A DNA stretch of 64,000 bases, from the NCBI RefSeq assembly GCF_003269035.1, contig NZ_QLTK01000031.1, positions 1-64,000 on the forward strand, given 5' to 3'. Position 1 is the stretch's first letter; the number at the start of each line of letters is the position of its first letter. Source of the DNA: Paraburkholderia bryophila (lineage in GTDB: Bacteria; Pseudomonadota; Gammaproteobacteria; Burkholderiales; Burkholderiaceae). A program made the position numbers and the translations under genes. Positions 1 through 7,519 of this stretch are shown here, in pieces. A model generated the notes under the pieces. That model did not search any database and was not told the origin of the DNA. It worked only from the letters and a program-made list of their open reading frames with translations.

Positions 1-306
1 AGCTGAGGCAAACTACTATCGGCAACTTGAAACACCGGTCGCCGAACCCGCATTAACTTAAACCAACCAGCCTCCACGATTCCCGGGGCGGTTCAGTGAA
101 AACAAAAAGTTGGAGGTTTTTAAGGGGCTTTCTCTTCCCAACGGGCCCCCAAGCGGACGTAGGTACTCCTGGGTGACATCGTCTTGATGGCAGGAAGTTT
201 TTCGCATTGACCGTCCTGCTGATTGGCGTTACCCCCCCCCCTTTTCTGCTATCGTAATCCGGTAGTCTGAACCATTGATCCAAGACGCGCTGTAACGGGG
301 GCTAAC
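1..306. other. Non-coding leader region left of the TIR/SLATT cassette
   Basis: I see no convincing gene in this stretch. Short reading frames on the minus strand have no start context or recognisable motif. A run of ten C residues lies at 232-241, 66 bp before the first TIR-like gene. The composition is mixed and more AT-rich toward the gene. It presumably carries the promoter of the cassette, but no clear -35/-10 pair was picked out. Confidence 0.5.
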
Positions 307-801
307 ATGGGCTATAGGAACAAGACCTACGTCATCTTCGACGGAGACAACGACATGTGGGCCTATGCCTACATGCTCGGATGGAAAAGCAATGACAAAA
401 TCGACTTTGATTTCCATGATGCGCACGGCACAAATGAAATCAATGATACCGATTCTGAATCAACAGTTAAACGAAAGCTAAAGGCAAGACTGGCCAACAC
501 AAAGCAAGCAATTGTTTTGATCGGGGAAAAGACTAAAAATCTATATCGATACGTTAGATGGGAAATCGAAGTCTGCAAAGAGCTGGGTATCCCCATCGTT
601 GCAGTTAATCTTAATAATTCTCGAGCAATGGACTCCGCCCTATGTCCGCCAATTCTGAAAGGCATGCCGGCCGTACACGTGGCATTTAAAATGAAAATAA
701 TAAAACATGGCTTAGATAAATTTTGCGACAACTTCGGTTCATATAAAAACGGTAGCGACTACTTTTACAAAGACGAAGTTTATACTAATCTCGGGATATA
801 A
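307..801 (+). CDS. TIR-like (ThsB/MTH538, DUF1863 type) domain protein
   Basis: This 164-residue protein is a single TIR-like domain of the MTH538/DUF1863 (ThsB_TIR) family. The sequence shows an N-terminal beta strand (YVIFDGDNDM), a conserved HDAHGTNEINDTD stretch, then VLIGEKTKN and VRWEIEVCKELG, which match the family core around the conserved Glu. Family members such as ThsB make a nucleotide second messenger from NAD+ after phage sensing. It is followed after 2 bp by a SLATT membrane protein, so the pair is probably translated together. The ATG is preceded by a G-rich ACGGGGGCTAAC stretch. Low GC compared with the rest of the window suggests acquisition. The domain call is fairly sure; the enzymatic activity is inferred. 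Confidence 0.8.
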   Translation: MGYRNKTYVIFDGDNDMWAYAYMLGWKSNDKIDFDFHDAHGTNEINDTDSESTVKRKLKARLANTKQAIVLIGEKTKNLYRYVRWEIEVCKELGIPIVAVNLNNSRAMDSALCPPILKGMPAVHVAFKMKIIKHGLDKFCDNFGSYKNGSDYFYKDEVYTNLGI

Positions 802-803
802 CC

Positions 804-1664
804 TTGGAAGACGAAGATTTTCCCGCTTTATTTAGATCGGCTGACAGGGAGTCAAGGGATGCTCAAAGGCGCTTCTTCGGTGCTTTGGCCTTCAATATCC
901 TATGTCTAATCCTAGCTTCCGTGGCATCTACTTTTGACGCCCATTCCGGTTGGTGGTCGATCGGCCAGGCCGTTATTCTAATAGGCAGTTTAGTCTCGGC
1001 AATCTATTTAGCGACCGCGCGCCCTGAGCGAAGTTGGTATAACGGGCGTGCAGTAGCGGAATCTGTACGAACTATCACGTGGCGCTTTTTGACTAGAGCA
1101 GAGCCATTTGATCAAAACGAAGGGTTTGAACAAACGTTTATAGTCAGACTGAGGAACATTTTTGAGCAAAATAGAAGTTTTGCCAAAAATTTGACGCATT
1201 TTTCGAGCGATGCCCAAATTACCTCCACGATGCTTCGTATCCGGGGGGAAAGTCTTGCGGAAAGAATTAAAGTTTACAGAGAGGGACGTGTAACTGAACA
1301 GCAGGTCTGGTATGCGAAGAAAGCAAAATCCAACAAAACCAAAGCAAAACGATACTTCATCGGTCTTTGCTGCCTAAATGCAGCGGCGCTTTTTAGCTCA
1401 TTGCTAAAGATAAAATTCCCTGATCTCGAGTATTGGCCGACTGATATCTTGGTGACTTGCGCAGCTGCGGGGATTTCTTGGATACAGGCAAAGCGCTTTC
1501 AAGAACTTGCCGCATCGTACGCATTAACAGCCTATGAAATAGGTTTCATTAAAGAGCAACTTTCCCGCATAACTGCGGAGAGGGCATTTTCAATTTTTGT
1601 TGGTGACTCAGAGAACGCGTTTTCGCGGGAACATACTCAATGGGTCGCTCGGAAAGACGACTGA
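804..1664 (+). CDS. SLATT-domain (DUF4231) membrane protein, putative pore-forming effector
   Basis: This 286-residue protein has two hydrophobic hairpins, at about residues 26-70 and 182-222. A long helical cytoplasmic segment lies between them. The motif RPERSWYNGRAVAESVRT followed by WRFLTRAEPF is the signature of the DUF4231/SLATT family. SLATT proteins are predicted channels that depolarise the membrane when a partner sensor makes a nucleotide signal. The start is TTG at 804, 2 bp after the upstream TIR-like stop, with a GGGA stretch in front, which implies coupled translation. Its place between two TIR genes suggests it is the toxic output of a TIR-signalled abortive-infection system. 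Family call strong; effector role is inference. Confidence 0.75.
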   Translation: MEDEDFPALFRSADRESRDAQRRFFGALAFNILCLILASVASTFDAHSGWWSIGQAVILIGSLVSAIYLATARPERSWYNGRAVAESVRTITWRFLTRAEPFDQNEGFEQTFIVRLRNIFEQNRSFAKNLTHFSSDAQITSTMLRIRGESLAERIKVYREGRVTEQQVWYAKKAKSNKTKAKRYFIGLCCLNAAALFSSLLKIKFPDLEYWPTDILVTCAAAGISWIQAKRFQELAASYALTAYEIGFIKEQLSRITAERAFSIFVGDSENAFSREHTQWVARKDD

Positions 1665-1693
1665 TTGCCCCCTAAATTATTTGATAATACATA

Positions 1694-2824
1694 ATGGCGA
1701 CCAAACGGACACCTGCGAAAAAAAGGACGCTGGCCACCCCAGCTAACTCATTGCTCGAAAATGAAGATTTGCCAGTTCTTTCAGCGCAAAAACCCCTTGT
1801 TTTCATCAGCCATGACAGTCGTGATGCAGACCTTGCGGAGGCGTTCGCGAATCTCCTTGTTGACGTCAGTGGCGGCACCCTAAAATCGTTCAGATCTTCC
1901 GATAAAAAGGGCAGCACGGGAATTGAATTCGGAACTGAATGGTATAACGCGATCATGTCCCGCTTGAACGAAGCAACCGACGTCGTCGCATTACTAACTC
2001 AACGCAGCCTAGATCGTCCATGGATTCTCTACGAGGCTGGAGTCGCTAAGGGTCGCTTGGGCACGAACGTCTTTGGCGTAGCGCTGGGAGTACCGCTGGA
2101 GAGGGTAAGTACGGGTCCCTTCGGTCAATTTCAGAATTGCGGTGACGACGAGGATTCGCTTACAACCCTATTGATGCAACTCTTAGGGCGGAATCCCGAT
2201 GCCTCGCCGAGAGAGCAAGCCGTACGCCTTCAAGTCGGTGCGTTCCTGAAGAAAACGGCGGAGAAGAGATCGCCTGGTGCCGGACCAGACGTACAGCCCG
2301 CGACGGACGAAACGAACGTCGCAAAGTTGTTTGAAGAAGTAAAAGCAATGTTTCGGGAATTACCAGCCCGTGTAGATGAACGTGTTCAATCATTCAATAG
2401 GAAAGGACTTCCGCGGCGATTGCGACGATTCAGTCCATCGACGCTCGAAGATCTAATTTATCACCCTGCCTTTGATAAAACGAAATATGGACCTGCATCG
2501 GCGTGGTTTATTACAATTTCACTCTTTCGCGAAGAGTTGCCTTGGCTTTACGAGGCCGGAATTGAATTTTATAGAAGCTTAAGAAACGGAAGTAGACGAA
2601 GCATTGAAGACTCTCGAGATGAGATTCTATCAATAATTGAATTTTCGATGCACACTCCGATTTTTGAAGTACTAGGTTCACGGGAAAGCGAAGAAATGCA
2701 TTATATCGCACACAAACTTCCCGATATAATTCATCGGCTTAGTGAGAAAGCAATGATCTTTGCGTCAAATCGTCGGCCCAAAGGAGTATTGAGGCAAGGT
2801 GTTTATAAAAGCACATCGAAATAA
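1694..2824 (+). CDS. TIR-domain protein with uncharacterised C-terminal domain
   Basis: The protein has 376 residues. After a Lys/Arg/Thr-rich N-terminus, residues about 35-135 form a TIR domain: VFISHDSRDADLAEAF, a GIEFGTEWYNAIMSRL helix, VVALLTQRSLDRPWILYEAG (with the likely catalytic Glu in YEAG), and VFGVALGV. Residues about 165-245 look like a linker. Residues 250-376 are a helical domain I do not recognise. It follows the SLATT gene after 29 bp on the same strand. No clear Shine-Dalgarno is visible before the ATG. The TIR could be a second sensor or synthase, or a NADase effector. Two TIR types flanking one SLATT gene is unusual. Confidence 0.75.
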   Translation: MATKRTPAKKRTLATPANSLLENEDLPVLSAQKPLVFISHDSRDADLAEAFANLLVDVSGGTLKSFRSSDKKGSTGIEFGTEWYNAIMSRLNEATDVVALLTQRSLDRPWILYEAGVAKGRLGTNVFGVALGVPLERVSTGPFGQFQNCGDDEDSLTTLLMQLLGRNPDASPREQAVRLQVGAFLKKTAEKRSPGAGPDVQPATDETNVAKLFEEVKAMFRELPARVDERVQSFNRKGLPRRLRRFSPSTLEDLIYHPAFDKTKYGPASAWFITISLFREELPWLYEAGIEFYRSLRNGSRRSIEDSRDEILSIIEFSMHTPIFEVLGSRESEEMHYIAHKLPDIIHRLSEKAMIFASNRRPKGVLRQGVYKSTSK

Positions 2825-2836
2825 TGTTGCCAATAT

Positions 2837-3010
2837 TTACTTTCCAAAAAACGGAGCCAATCTTCGGTCGTGGATTGCTTCAAAGTCGGCGTCCGTAACG
2901 CCTTCGTGATGCGACGATATAAGCTTTGACGCCGACTGCGAGGCCAAACATTCCCTTCGTATAAGAGCGAATGATCGCGTATTCACTTCCAAAATCGTCT
3001 TGTGATGCAT
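2837..3010 (-). CDS. Small ORF, 57 aa, unknown
   Basis: A minus-strand frame runs from an ATG at 3010 to TAA at 2837, convergent with the TIR gene (13 bp apart). It overlaps the first bases of the LysR remnant. The C-terminal half reads like an ordinary soluble protein end (SSHHEGVTDADFEAIHD then LAPFFGK), so it may be a small gene or the 3' remnant of a larger one cut at the LysR junction. An in-frame TGA lies 6 bp upstream of the ATG, and I see no ribosome-binding site. No homology is recognised and confidence is low. Confidence 0.25.
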   Translation of the reverse strand: MHHKTILEVNTRSFALIRRECLASQSASKLISSHHEGVTDADFEAIHDRRLAPFFGK

Positions 3011-3385
3011 CGGTCACCGGACGCGCTCGTCGGTCACCGGATTGTCTATGGCCCCGCGGCCACTGTCAGCAGCGCCTGGACGTTCACGCATGACGGGATA
3101 ACCAGCCATGTGCCGTTAGAACCGAATATTTCGTTCAGCGACAACGAGGGCGCGGTCGCCGCCGCGAAGGCTGGCCTGGGTATAACTTCGATAGGGTACT
3201 GGGCCTGCCGGCGGGAACTCGAGGAAGGATCGCTCGTGCCGATCCTTACCGGCTGGTCGATGGTCGGCACTCAGGTGCATGCCTATTTCCCCCTCGGTCG
3301 CGCGACCCGGACGGCGGCCCGCGCCTTTATCAATTTCTTGCTGGACGAGTTTGGCAAAAGCATCGACGTGACACGCGCTGGATGA
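3002..3385 (+). pseudogene. 5'-truncated LysR-family regulator (effector-domain remnant)
   Basis: About 125 residues match the second half of a LysR substrate-binding domain: RSPDALVGHRIVYGP, W-F-THDG, SFSDNEGAVAAAKAGLGI, then LVPILTGW and YFPLGRATRTAARAFINFLL. This is the usual order through to the C-terminus. The winged helix-turn-helix and the first lobe are absent, and there is no start with a ribosome-binding site. Homology appears to begin at about 3005, exactly where the AT-rich accessory DNA ends. This is what is expected if the cassette inserted into, or was recombined against, a LysR gene. The fragment cannot bind DNA. Confidence 0.8.
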
Positions 3386-3502
3386 TGCCGCGGCATCTCA
3401 GGGATGCGTGTCACTCCTGTCGACATGCGAACGCTCGCCGCAAGGCACTGCGGCCTTGAAACGTCTAAACGTCAATGCTTCCCGATGGTGACGGGATAAT
3501 AA

Positions 3503-3943
3503 CTATTTCCCAAGACCGAGCAGGAATTCGCGATCGGGTTCCGGCATTGAATCGAGCCATTCCGATTCGGCTCCAGGTTCGGGCAAAACCTGGCCGTACT
3601 CGACCATATGGGACGGCGGTAGCTCAGAGAGATACACCCAGATCGAGCGCCTTTCAGCGCCCGTCGCGTTTGCGACAAGCGTCACGATAGCGTCGAGTAG
3701 CCCCCTCTTCTGATGCGCGCTTCTGCCGGCGCGGATCTGTCCCTGGACGAATAACTGATCCGACGCGAGCGGTGCTCCGCCGAGAAAGTGATCGCCAGGC
3801 GGAATGGCCTGAAAAATCACCTGCGCGAAGAAACCTTGCGCGCCGGTCGCCTCGCTATGTGAGCGCGTGATGGCTCGCGCGATCTCCTGCTTCTGCGAAC
3901 CGGTAAGCCGCCCGGCCGCCGCCGTCACGGTATAAGTTGGCAT
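3503..3943 (-). CDS. Tautomerase-family protein
   Basis: This 146-residue protein belongs to the tautomerase (4-oxalocrotonate tautomerase/MIF fold) superfamily. The start at 3943 is chosen because it gives the sequence Met-Pro-Thr-Tyr, so removal of Met exposes the catalytic Pro1, and because an AGGAGGGCAGC ribosome-binding site precedes it. A longer upstream frame lacks both. Conserved features include the QIRAGR region and SIWVYLSELPP near the C-terminus. Such enzymes catalyse keto-enol tautomerisation or related dehalogenation and hydration; the substrate cannot be told. It lies downstream of, and on the same strand as, an SDR gene, and a second tautomerase lies at 6092-6487. Confidence 0.8.
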   Translation of the reverse strand: MPTYTVTAAAGRLTGSQKQEIARAITRSHSEATGAQGFFAQVIFQAIPPGDHFLGGAPLASDQLFVQGQIRAGRSAHQKRGLLDAIVTLVANATGAERRSIWVYLSELPPSHMVEYGQVLPEPGAESEWLDSMPEPDREFLLGLGK

Positions 3944-4138
3944 GCTGCCCTCCTGTCGCCAATGCACCCTACGTTGCGGATTTGCAAATATCGAGGTGCG
4001 TTCATCCCGCCATTCGTAGGAGCATCGCGTGCGCCTTCGATCGATCGAGTTCCCTCTCCGTGCCGACACTACAACAACCGCTGCTGCATTGCCAATCACG
4101 TTGACGATCGATCTCCTTCGCAATAACGATCGGCAGGC

Positions 4139-4951
4139 TTACCGGGCGGTCGCGACGTTTTTCGACGTGTAGCGTGACGCAGCCGTGGCATTGGCGAACC
4201 GGGGAGCGAGCGCGCGACGGTCGGCTTCCCACTTCGTCCAGTCGTCGCCATCCTGCAGCGTCGGGATGGTCACGAGTTCGCCCTGATCGAGGCCGACGAG
4301 CGCGGCGTCCACCAGATCGTCCGCTGTCATCGTGCTCGCGGCTTCCTTTTGCTTCGCATAGCCGGCTACGTCCCAGAACTCGGTGGCCGTTGCTGCCGGC
4401 AGCACGGTTTGCACGCGCACGCCCTTGCCTGCGAGGTCGCGCTGAAGCGCATGGCCGAAGCTCAGCACGTACGATTTCGAGGCGCTGTAGACACCGTTCA
4501 GCAACTCGACTGCAATACCGACCACCGAGCTGATGTTGATGATCGTGCCCGAGCCCCTGGCGACGAACGCAGGCGCAACCGCGTACGTGAGACGCGTCAG
4601 TGCCGTGATGTTCAGGTTGATCATCGACTCCATGGAGTCGATGTCACCGTCGAGAACCGATGCAACCGAGCCAACGCCCGCGTTATTCACCAGCATCGTG
4701 ATGCGCGGGTCTTCGCGCAGCAGGGTTTCGATTGTTGCGAGCGCGGCCTTGTCGCTGAGATCGGCAGCGACTGTTTCGATCGAGCGGCCCGTCTCCTGCG
4801 TGAGGCGCTCTGCGAGCGCGGTCAGCCGGGTCTGGTTGCGTGCCACCAGAATGAGGTCGAAGCCGCGTTTGGCGAGACGGTCGGCGTAGATGGCGCCAAT
4901 ACCAGCCGATGCGCCGGTGATCAGGGCGAAACCTTTCGAAGAGGAAGTCAT
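4139..4951 (-). CDS. Short-chain dehydrogenase/reductase (SDR)
   Basis: This 270-residue classical SDR has the Rossmann nucleotide motif TGASAGIG near residue 12, NNAGVGS, a catalytic Ser in INISSVVG, and the YSASK active-site Tyr and Lys. The Arg after the first strand (VARNQTRL) suggests a preference for NADP(H). The start at 4951 (MTSSSKGF) is favoured over an upstream extension because it places the nucleotide motif at the usual distance. It is transcribed divergently from an AraC/GlxA-type regulator (ATG at 5132), which probably controls it. The substrate is unknown. Confidence 0.85.
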   Translation of the reverse strand: MTSSSKGFALITGASAGIGAIYADRLAKRGFDLILVARNQTRLTALAERLTQETGRSIETVAADLSDKAALATIETLLREDPRITMLVNNAGVGSVASVLDGDIDSMESMINLNITALTRLTYAVAPAFVARGSGTIINISSVVGIAVELLNGVYSASKSYVLSFGHALQRDLAGKGVRVQTVLPAATATEFWDVAGYAKQKEAASTMTADDLVDAALVGLDQGELVTIPTLQDGDDWTKWEADRRALAPRFANATAASRYTSKNVATAR

Positions 4952-5131
4952 TTTCAGTCCTTGCAGTGGGGGGGGTGAACCAACCGGGCGTCGGTTCATG
5001 GAGCGAATTCTGAGCGCAGACGCCCTCGACCTCAATGTCATATATGCAATGATTTATGACATGACGTGGCCAGCGCAGGTGTCCTTTTTGTGCTAGCTTC
5101 AACGAATCAAGCCACAGCTCGTGAGGCCTCC

Positions 5132-6079
5132 ATGCATACCGTCGGACTCGTCGTCTATCCCAACTTCCAGTCGCTCGCGCTCGCAGTGGCGAGCGTGTTC
5201 GAATACGCCAATCTGCTGCGCGGCGAAGCAGCTTATGAATTCAGCATCGTGTCCGAGCACGGTGGACCTATCGCTTCGTCCCAGGGGTTTTCGGTTCATA
5301 GCGAACCACTTGCCAAAGCGGGCTACGACACCCTGATCGTGGCGGGCGACAACGAATGCCGCCTCCCTTCGGCTGCGCTGGTGGATTACCTTCGGCAAGC
5401 GCCGCGCCGATCACGGCGAATTGCGTCGATTTGTACGGGGGCGTTTGTTCTGGCTGCCGCAGGTCTGCTGGAAGGAAAGCGGGCAACGACACACTGGTTT
5501 CACGCGCGCGACTTCCAGAAGCAGTATCCGGACGTACAGCTCGAAGAAGATCGCATCTTCGTCGTGGATGGCCAGGTCTGGACGTCGGCCGGCATGAGCG
5601 CCGGCGTGGATCTCGCGCTTGCAATCGTCGAAAACGACTTTGGCCTGGACACTTCGCGTAGGGTCGCGCGCAAGCTCGTGCTTTATCAGCGTCGCGGTGG
5701 CGGCCAGTCGCAGTTTTCGGCGCTGCTGGAGATGGGCGCGCGCTCGGACCGCGTTCAGATGGCGCTCACGTTCGCGAACGAAAATCTGGCGAGCGATTTG
5801 TCGGTCGAGCGGCTGGCCGAAGCGGCACGGCTCAGTCCGCGCCAGTTCAGCCGTGTGTTCCGTGAGGAAACGGGTCAATCGCCCGCGAAGGCAGTCGAAC
5901 GGCTTCGCGTTGAAGCCGCTCGTTTGATGATGGAGACGACTCGCCACCCAATCGAGATCGTCGCGCGAGAGACAGGCTTTGGTGACCGGGAGCGGATGCG
6001 TCAAGCGTTCCTGCGTGCATTCGGTCAGCCACCGCAAACCATTCAGAGGGCGTCGGGTGTCATGCCCCTTGCACTTTAA
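5132..6079 (+). CDS. GlxA-family AraC-type transcriptional regulator (DJ-1/PfpI-like N-terminus)
   Basis: The protein has 315 residues. Residues 1-170 are a DJ-1/PfpI-like domain (GLVVYPNFQSLALAVA, then ASICTGAFVLAAAGLL with the nucleophile-elbow-type Cys). Residues about 215-310 hold the two AraC helix-turn-helix motifs (LAEAARLSPRQFSRVFREE and EIVARETGFGDRERMRQAF). Members respond to small metabolites, and the Cys is usually regulatory rather than catalytic. The ATG at 5132 is chosen because it opens directly into the first strand; a longer frame starts at 5066. The gene is divergent from the SDR gene across a 180-bp promoter region, and convergent with the next gene with only 12 bp between. 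Confidence 0.88.
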   Translation: MHTVGLVVYPNFQSLALAVASVFEYANLLRGEAAYEFSIVSEHGGPIASSQGFSVHSEPLAKAGYDTLIVAGDNECRLPSAALVDYLRQAPRRSRRIASICTGAFVLAAAGLLEGKRATTHWFHARDFQKQYPDVQLEEDRIFVVDGQVWTSAGMSAGVDLALAIVENDFGLDTSRRVARKLVLYQRRGGGQSQFSALLEMGARSDRVQMALTFANENLASDLSVERLAEAARLSPRQFSRVFREETGQSPAKAVERLRVEAARLMMETTRHPIEIVARETGFGDRERMRQAFLRAFGQPPQTIQRASGVMPLAL

Positions 6080-6091
6080 GCGCAGTTCGCC

Positions 6092-6487
6092 TTACTGCTC
6101 GCCCGGCGTCCATTCCGGGCTATAACCGCCCAACGCCGGGTGATACATCTCATCCCCGGAATGCTGGGTGAATTCGACGTTGAGGCGGTCTTCACGCAGG
6201 CCGAGAATCTCGACGCAGTGCTCGCACAGCGCTTTGGCCACGTCCATACGCAGCTCGGGCGCCCTGCCTTTTCTGATGTCCAGCATCATGACCGCGACCG
6301 GGATGGGCGCTTCGCCGGCTTCGGGAATCCGCCAGACACCGCCCTCTCCCAATTCTCGAATCGCGACGCTGATACGCCTGATGTCGACCGACATCATCCG
6401 CGCGTAGGTCTCGCTCATCTTCAGCGCGAGGCGCCGCTTGTCTTCCACTGAATAGTGGTCGTTGACGTCCAGTTGCAGGTAGGGCAT
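6092..6487 (-). CDS. Tautomerase-family protein
   Basis: This 131-residue protein starts Met-Pro-Tyr-Leu, which places the catalytic Pro1 of the tautomerase superfamily at the mature N-terminus. The frame extends upstream to 6514, but that start would bury the proline. The pattern DVNDHYSVEDKRRLALKM then SVAIRELGEGG, and late in the chain NVEFTQHSGDEMYHP, resembles 4-OT-like proteins of about 130 residues. It is the second tautomerase within 3 kb of the SDR/GlxA regulator pair, which hints at one small catabolic or detoxification unit. Substrate unknown. Confidence 0.75.
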   Translation of the reverse strand: MPYLQLDVNDHYSVEDKRRLALKMSETYARMMSVDIRRISVAIRELGEGGVWRIPEAGEAPIPVAVMMLDIRKGRAPELRMDVAKALCEHCVEILGLREDRLNVEFTQHSGDEMYHPALGGYSPEWTPGEQ

Positions 6488-6893
6488 GGTCGTTGCACTC
6501 CTTAAAAGCCCCAATTCTTCACCCGGCGCCGGGCTTTTCCAATGTCAGATGCGCAAGGTTTCCAGACACGCGGAGGATCGCGTTACCCGCTGAGAATCAA
6601 CTTTGCCGACGGTGCAATCGCCGAGATTTGAAACCGGCCCCGCCGTTGCTGACGTAGAGCCGGGCCCTGTGTTGCCAGAGGCTGGCTGCTTTGGGTCAGC
6701 GGCGGTTCACGGCACGCCCGTCAGCCAGCCTTCCCGTTCCTATGCATCGCTTTGCGGGCTTTGGCGCGGTAAGCGCCATGCGCGTCACCAACGAGATCTT
6801 CATCTTGCTCTCCTGTTTCGCGATGATTCGGCGTGTAGCCTCTGACCTGTTTCAGGGAAGCTGCTCATACGGCCAGGCCTGATCGCCCGCGGC
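6488..6893. other. Mostly non-coding gap with one small ORF
   Basis: The gap between the tautomerase start and the 127-residue unknown gene contains no long credible frame on either strand. The only item with translation signals is the 35-codon frame listed separately at 6696-6803. The GC-rich remainder gives spurious plus-strand frames with no ribosome-binding site. Confidence 0.4.
6696..6803 (-). CDS. Small ORF, 35 aa, with strong ribosome-binding site
   Basis: A minus-strand frame begins with ATG at 6803 behind AGGAGAGCAAG, a near-ideal Shine-Dalgarno at good spacing, and ends at TGA 6696. The peptide starts MKISLVTRMALTAPKPAKR and is basic. It lies 90 bp downstream of the unknown gene at 6894-7277 on the same strand and may share its transcript. 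It could be a small protein or the 5' stub of a decayed gene. No family is recognised. Confidence 0.35.
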   Translation of the reverse strand: MKISLVTRMALTAPKPAKRCIGTGRLADGRAVNRR

Positions 6894-7277
6894 TTACTGG
6901 ATGGGCGGCACCACGCCCAGTTTTTCGGCCAGCATGCGCTCATACACGCCGAAGTGCAGGTCGACTTCCTCCTGGCTTACTGTCGTCACGATGATGTTCA
7001 CCTGATCCGGCGGCAGGCCGAGCACGACCGCAATCGCCGCTTCCAGTTGCGGCGCACAAACGCGGTCTTCGGTCAGTGTCGTGCCGACGGCGATATCGTA
7101 GGTCTGTTCGTGCTGGAAGACGATCTCGACCAGCCGCGCGCGGGCGCTCATGTTGTTGTCGATCGCGAGTTGCACGACCTGCGCCACGCTACGCATCAAT
7201 TCCGTCGGAAAGCCTCTAGCCGAGCGTAGCCGCACGCGGTGTCTGCCAAGCGTGAGCCAGTCCGAATCGAATTCCAT
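6894..7277 (-). CDS. Conserved-looking protein of unknown function beside Hsp20 genes
   Basis: The product has 127 residues, is soluble, and has no signal peptide or membrane segment. I do not recognise the family. It starts MEFDSDWLTLGRHRVRLRS and has a mixed alpha/beta look, with VVQLAIDNNMSARARLVEIVF and a hydrophobic core strand VNIIVTTVSQEEVDLHFG. The start at 7277 is supported by GGAGGACACC immediately before the ATG. It is divergent from the first Hsp20 gene, and both sides of the shared region carry a CTTGAAA box (see promoters). It may therefore be heat-inducible and linked to protein quality control. That is inference from position only. Confidence 0.6.
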   Translation of the reverse strand: MEFDSDWLTLGRHRVRLRSARGFPTELMRSVAQVVQLAIDNNMSARARLVEIVFQHEQTYDIAVGTTLTEDRVCAPQLEAAIAVVLGLPPDQVNIIVTTVSQEEVDLHFGVYERMLAEKLGVVPPIQ

Positions 7278-7310
7278 GGTGTCCTCCGGTTCCGTTGCAA
7301 TGCACCGCGA

Positions 7311-7338
7311 TAATAGGTTCTGGCAGGCGATTTTCAAG
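7311..7338 (-). promoter_or_regulatory. Sigma-32-like promoter of the 127-aa unknown gene
   Basis: On the minus strand CTTGAAA (7338-7332) is followed after 15 bp by CTATTA (7316-7311), about 34 bp before the ATG at 7277. The -35 box matches the heat-shock consensus CTTGAAA; the -10 box is only a partial match. Confidence 0.35.
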
Positions 7339-7359
7339 ACCGGAATTTCGCCACCGCCT

Positions 7360-7387
7360 CTTGAAATTTTCACCGTAGGTTCTATCT
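7360..7387 (+). promoter_or_regulatory. Sigma-32-like promoter of the Hsp20 cluster
   Basis: CTTGAAA (7360-7366), a 15-bp spacer and CTATCT (7382-7387) lie upstream of the first Hsp20 ATG at 7520. The -35 box is identical to the heat-shock consensus and to the one on the opposite strand 22 bp away. The -10 box is a weak match to CCCCATNT. Confidence 0.38.
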
Positions 7388-7519
7388 TTATTTTCGCTCA
7401 GGCAGATGCACCGGTCACATCCGGTGCGCTGCGTGTTTCGATTTGTTTGCCAGCGGCCTGGCAGGCGAACTGGAGCGCGTAGGCCCGTTCGCCTCCTCGC
7501 TGCATCCACGGAGGATACG

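Noticed and set aside
53..283. 76-codon minus-strand frame before the TIR cassette
   Set aside because: No ribosome-binding site and no protein-like pattern.
3011..3041. 11-bp direct repeats as a target-site duplication
   Set aside because: The repeats are only 20 bp apart and lie within LysR coding sequence (RSPD/GHR codons), so they cannot flank the cassette.
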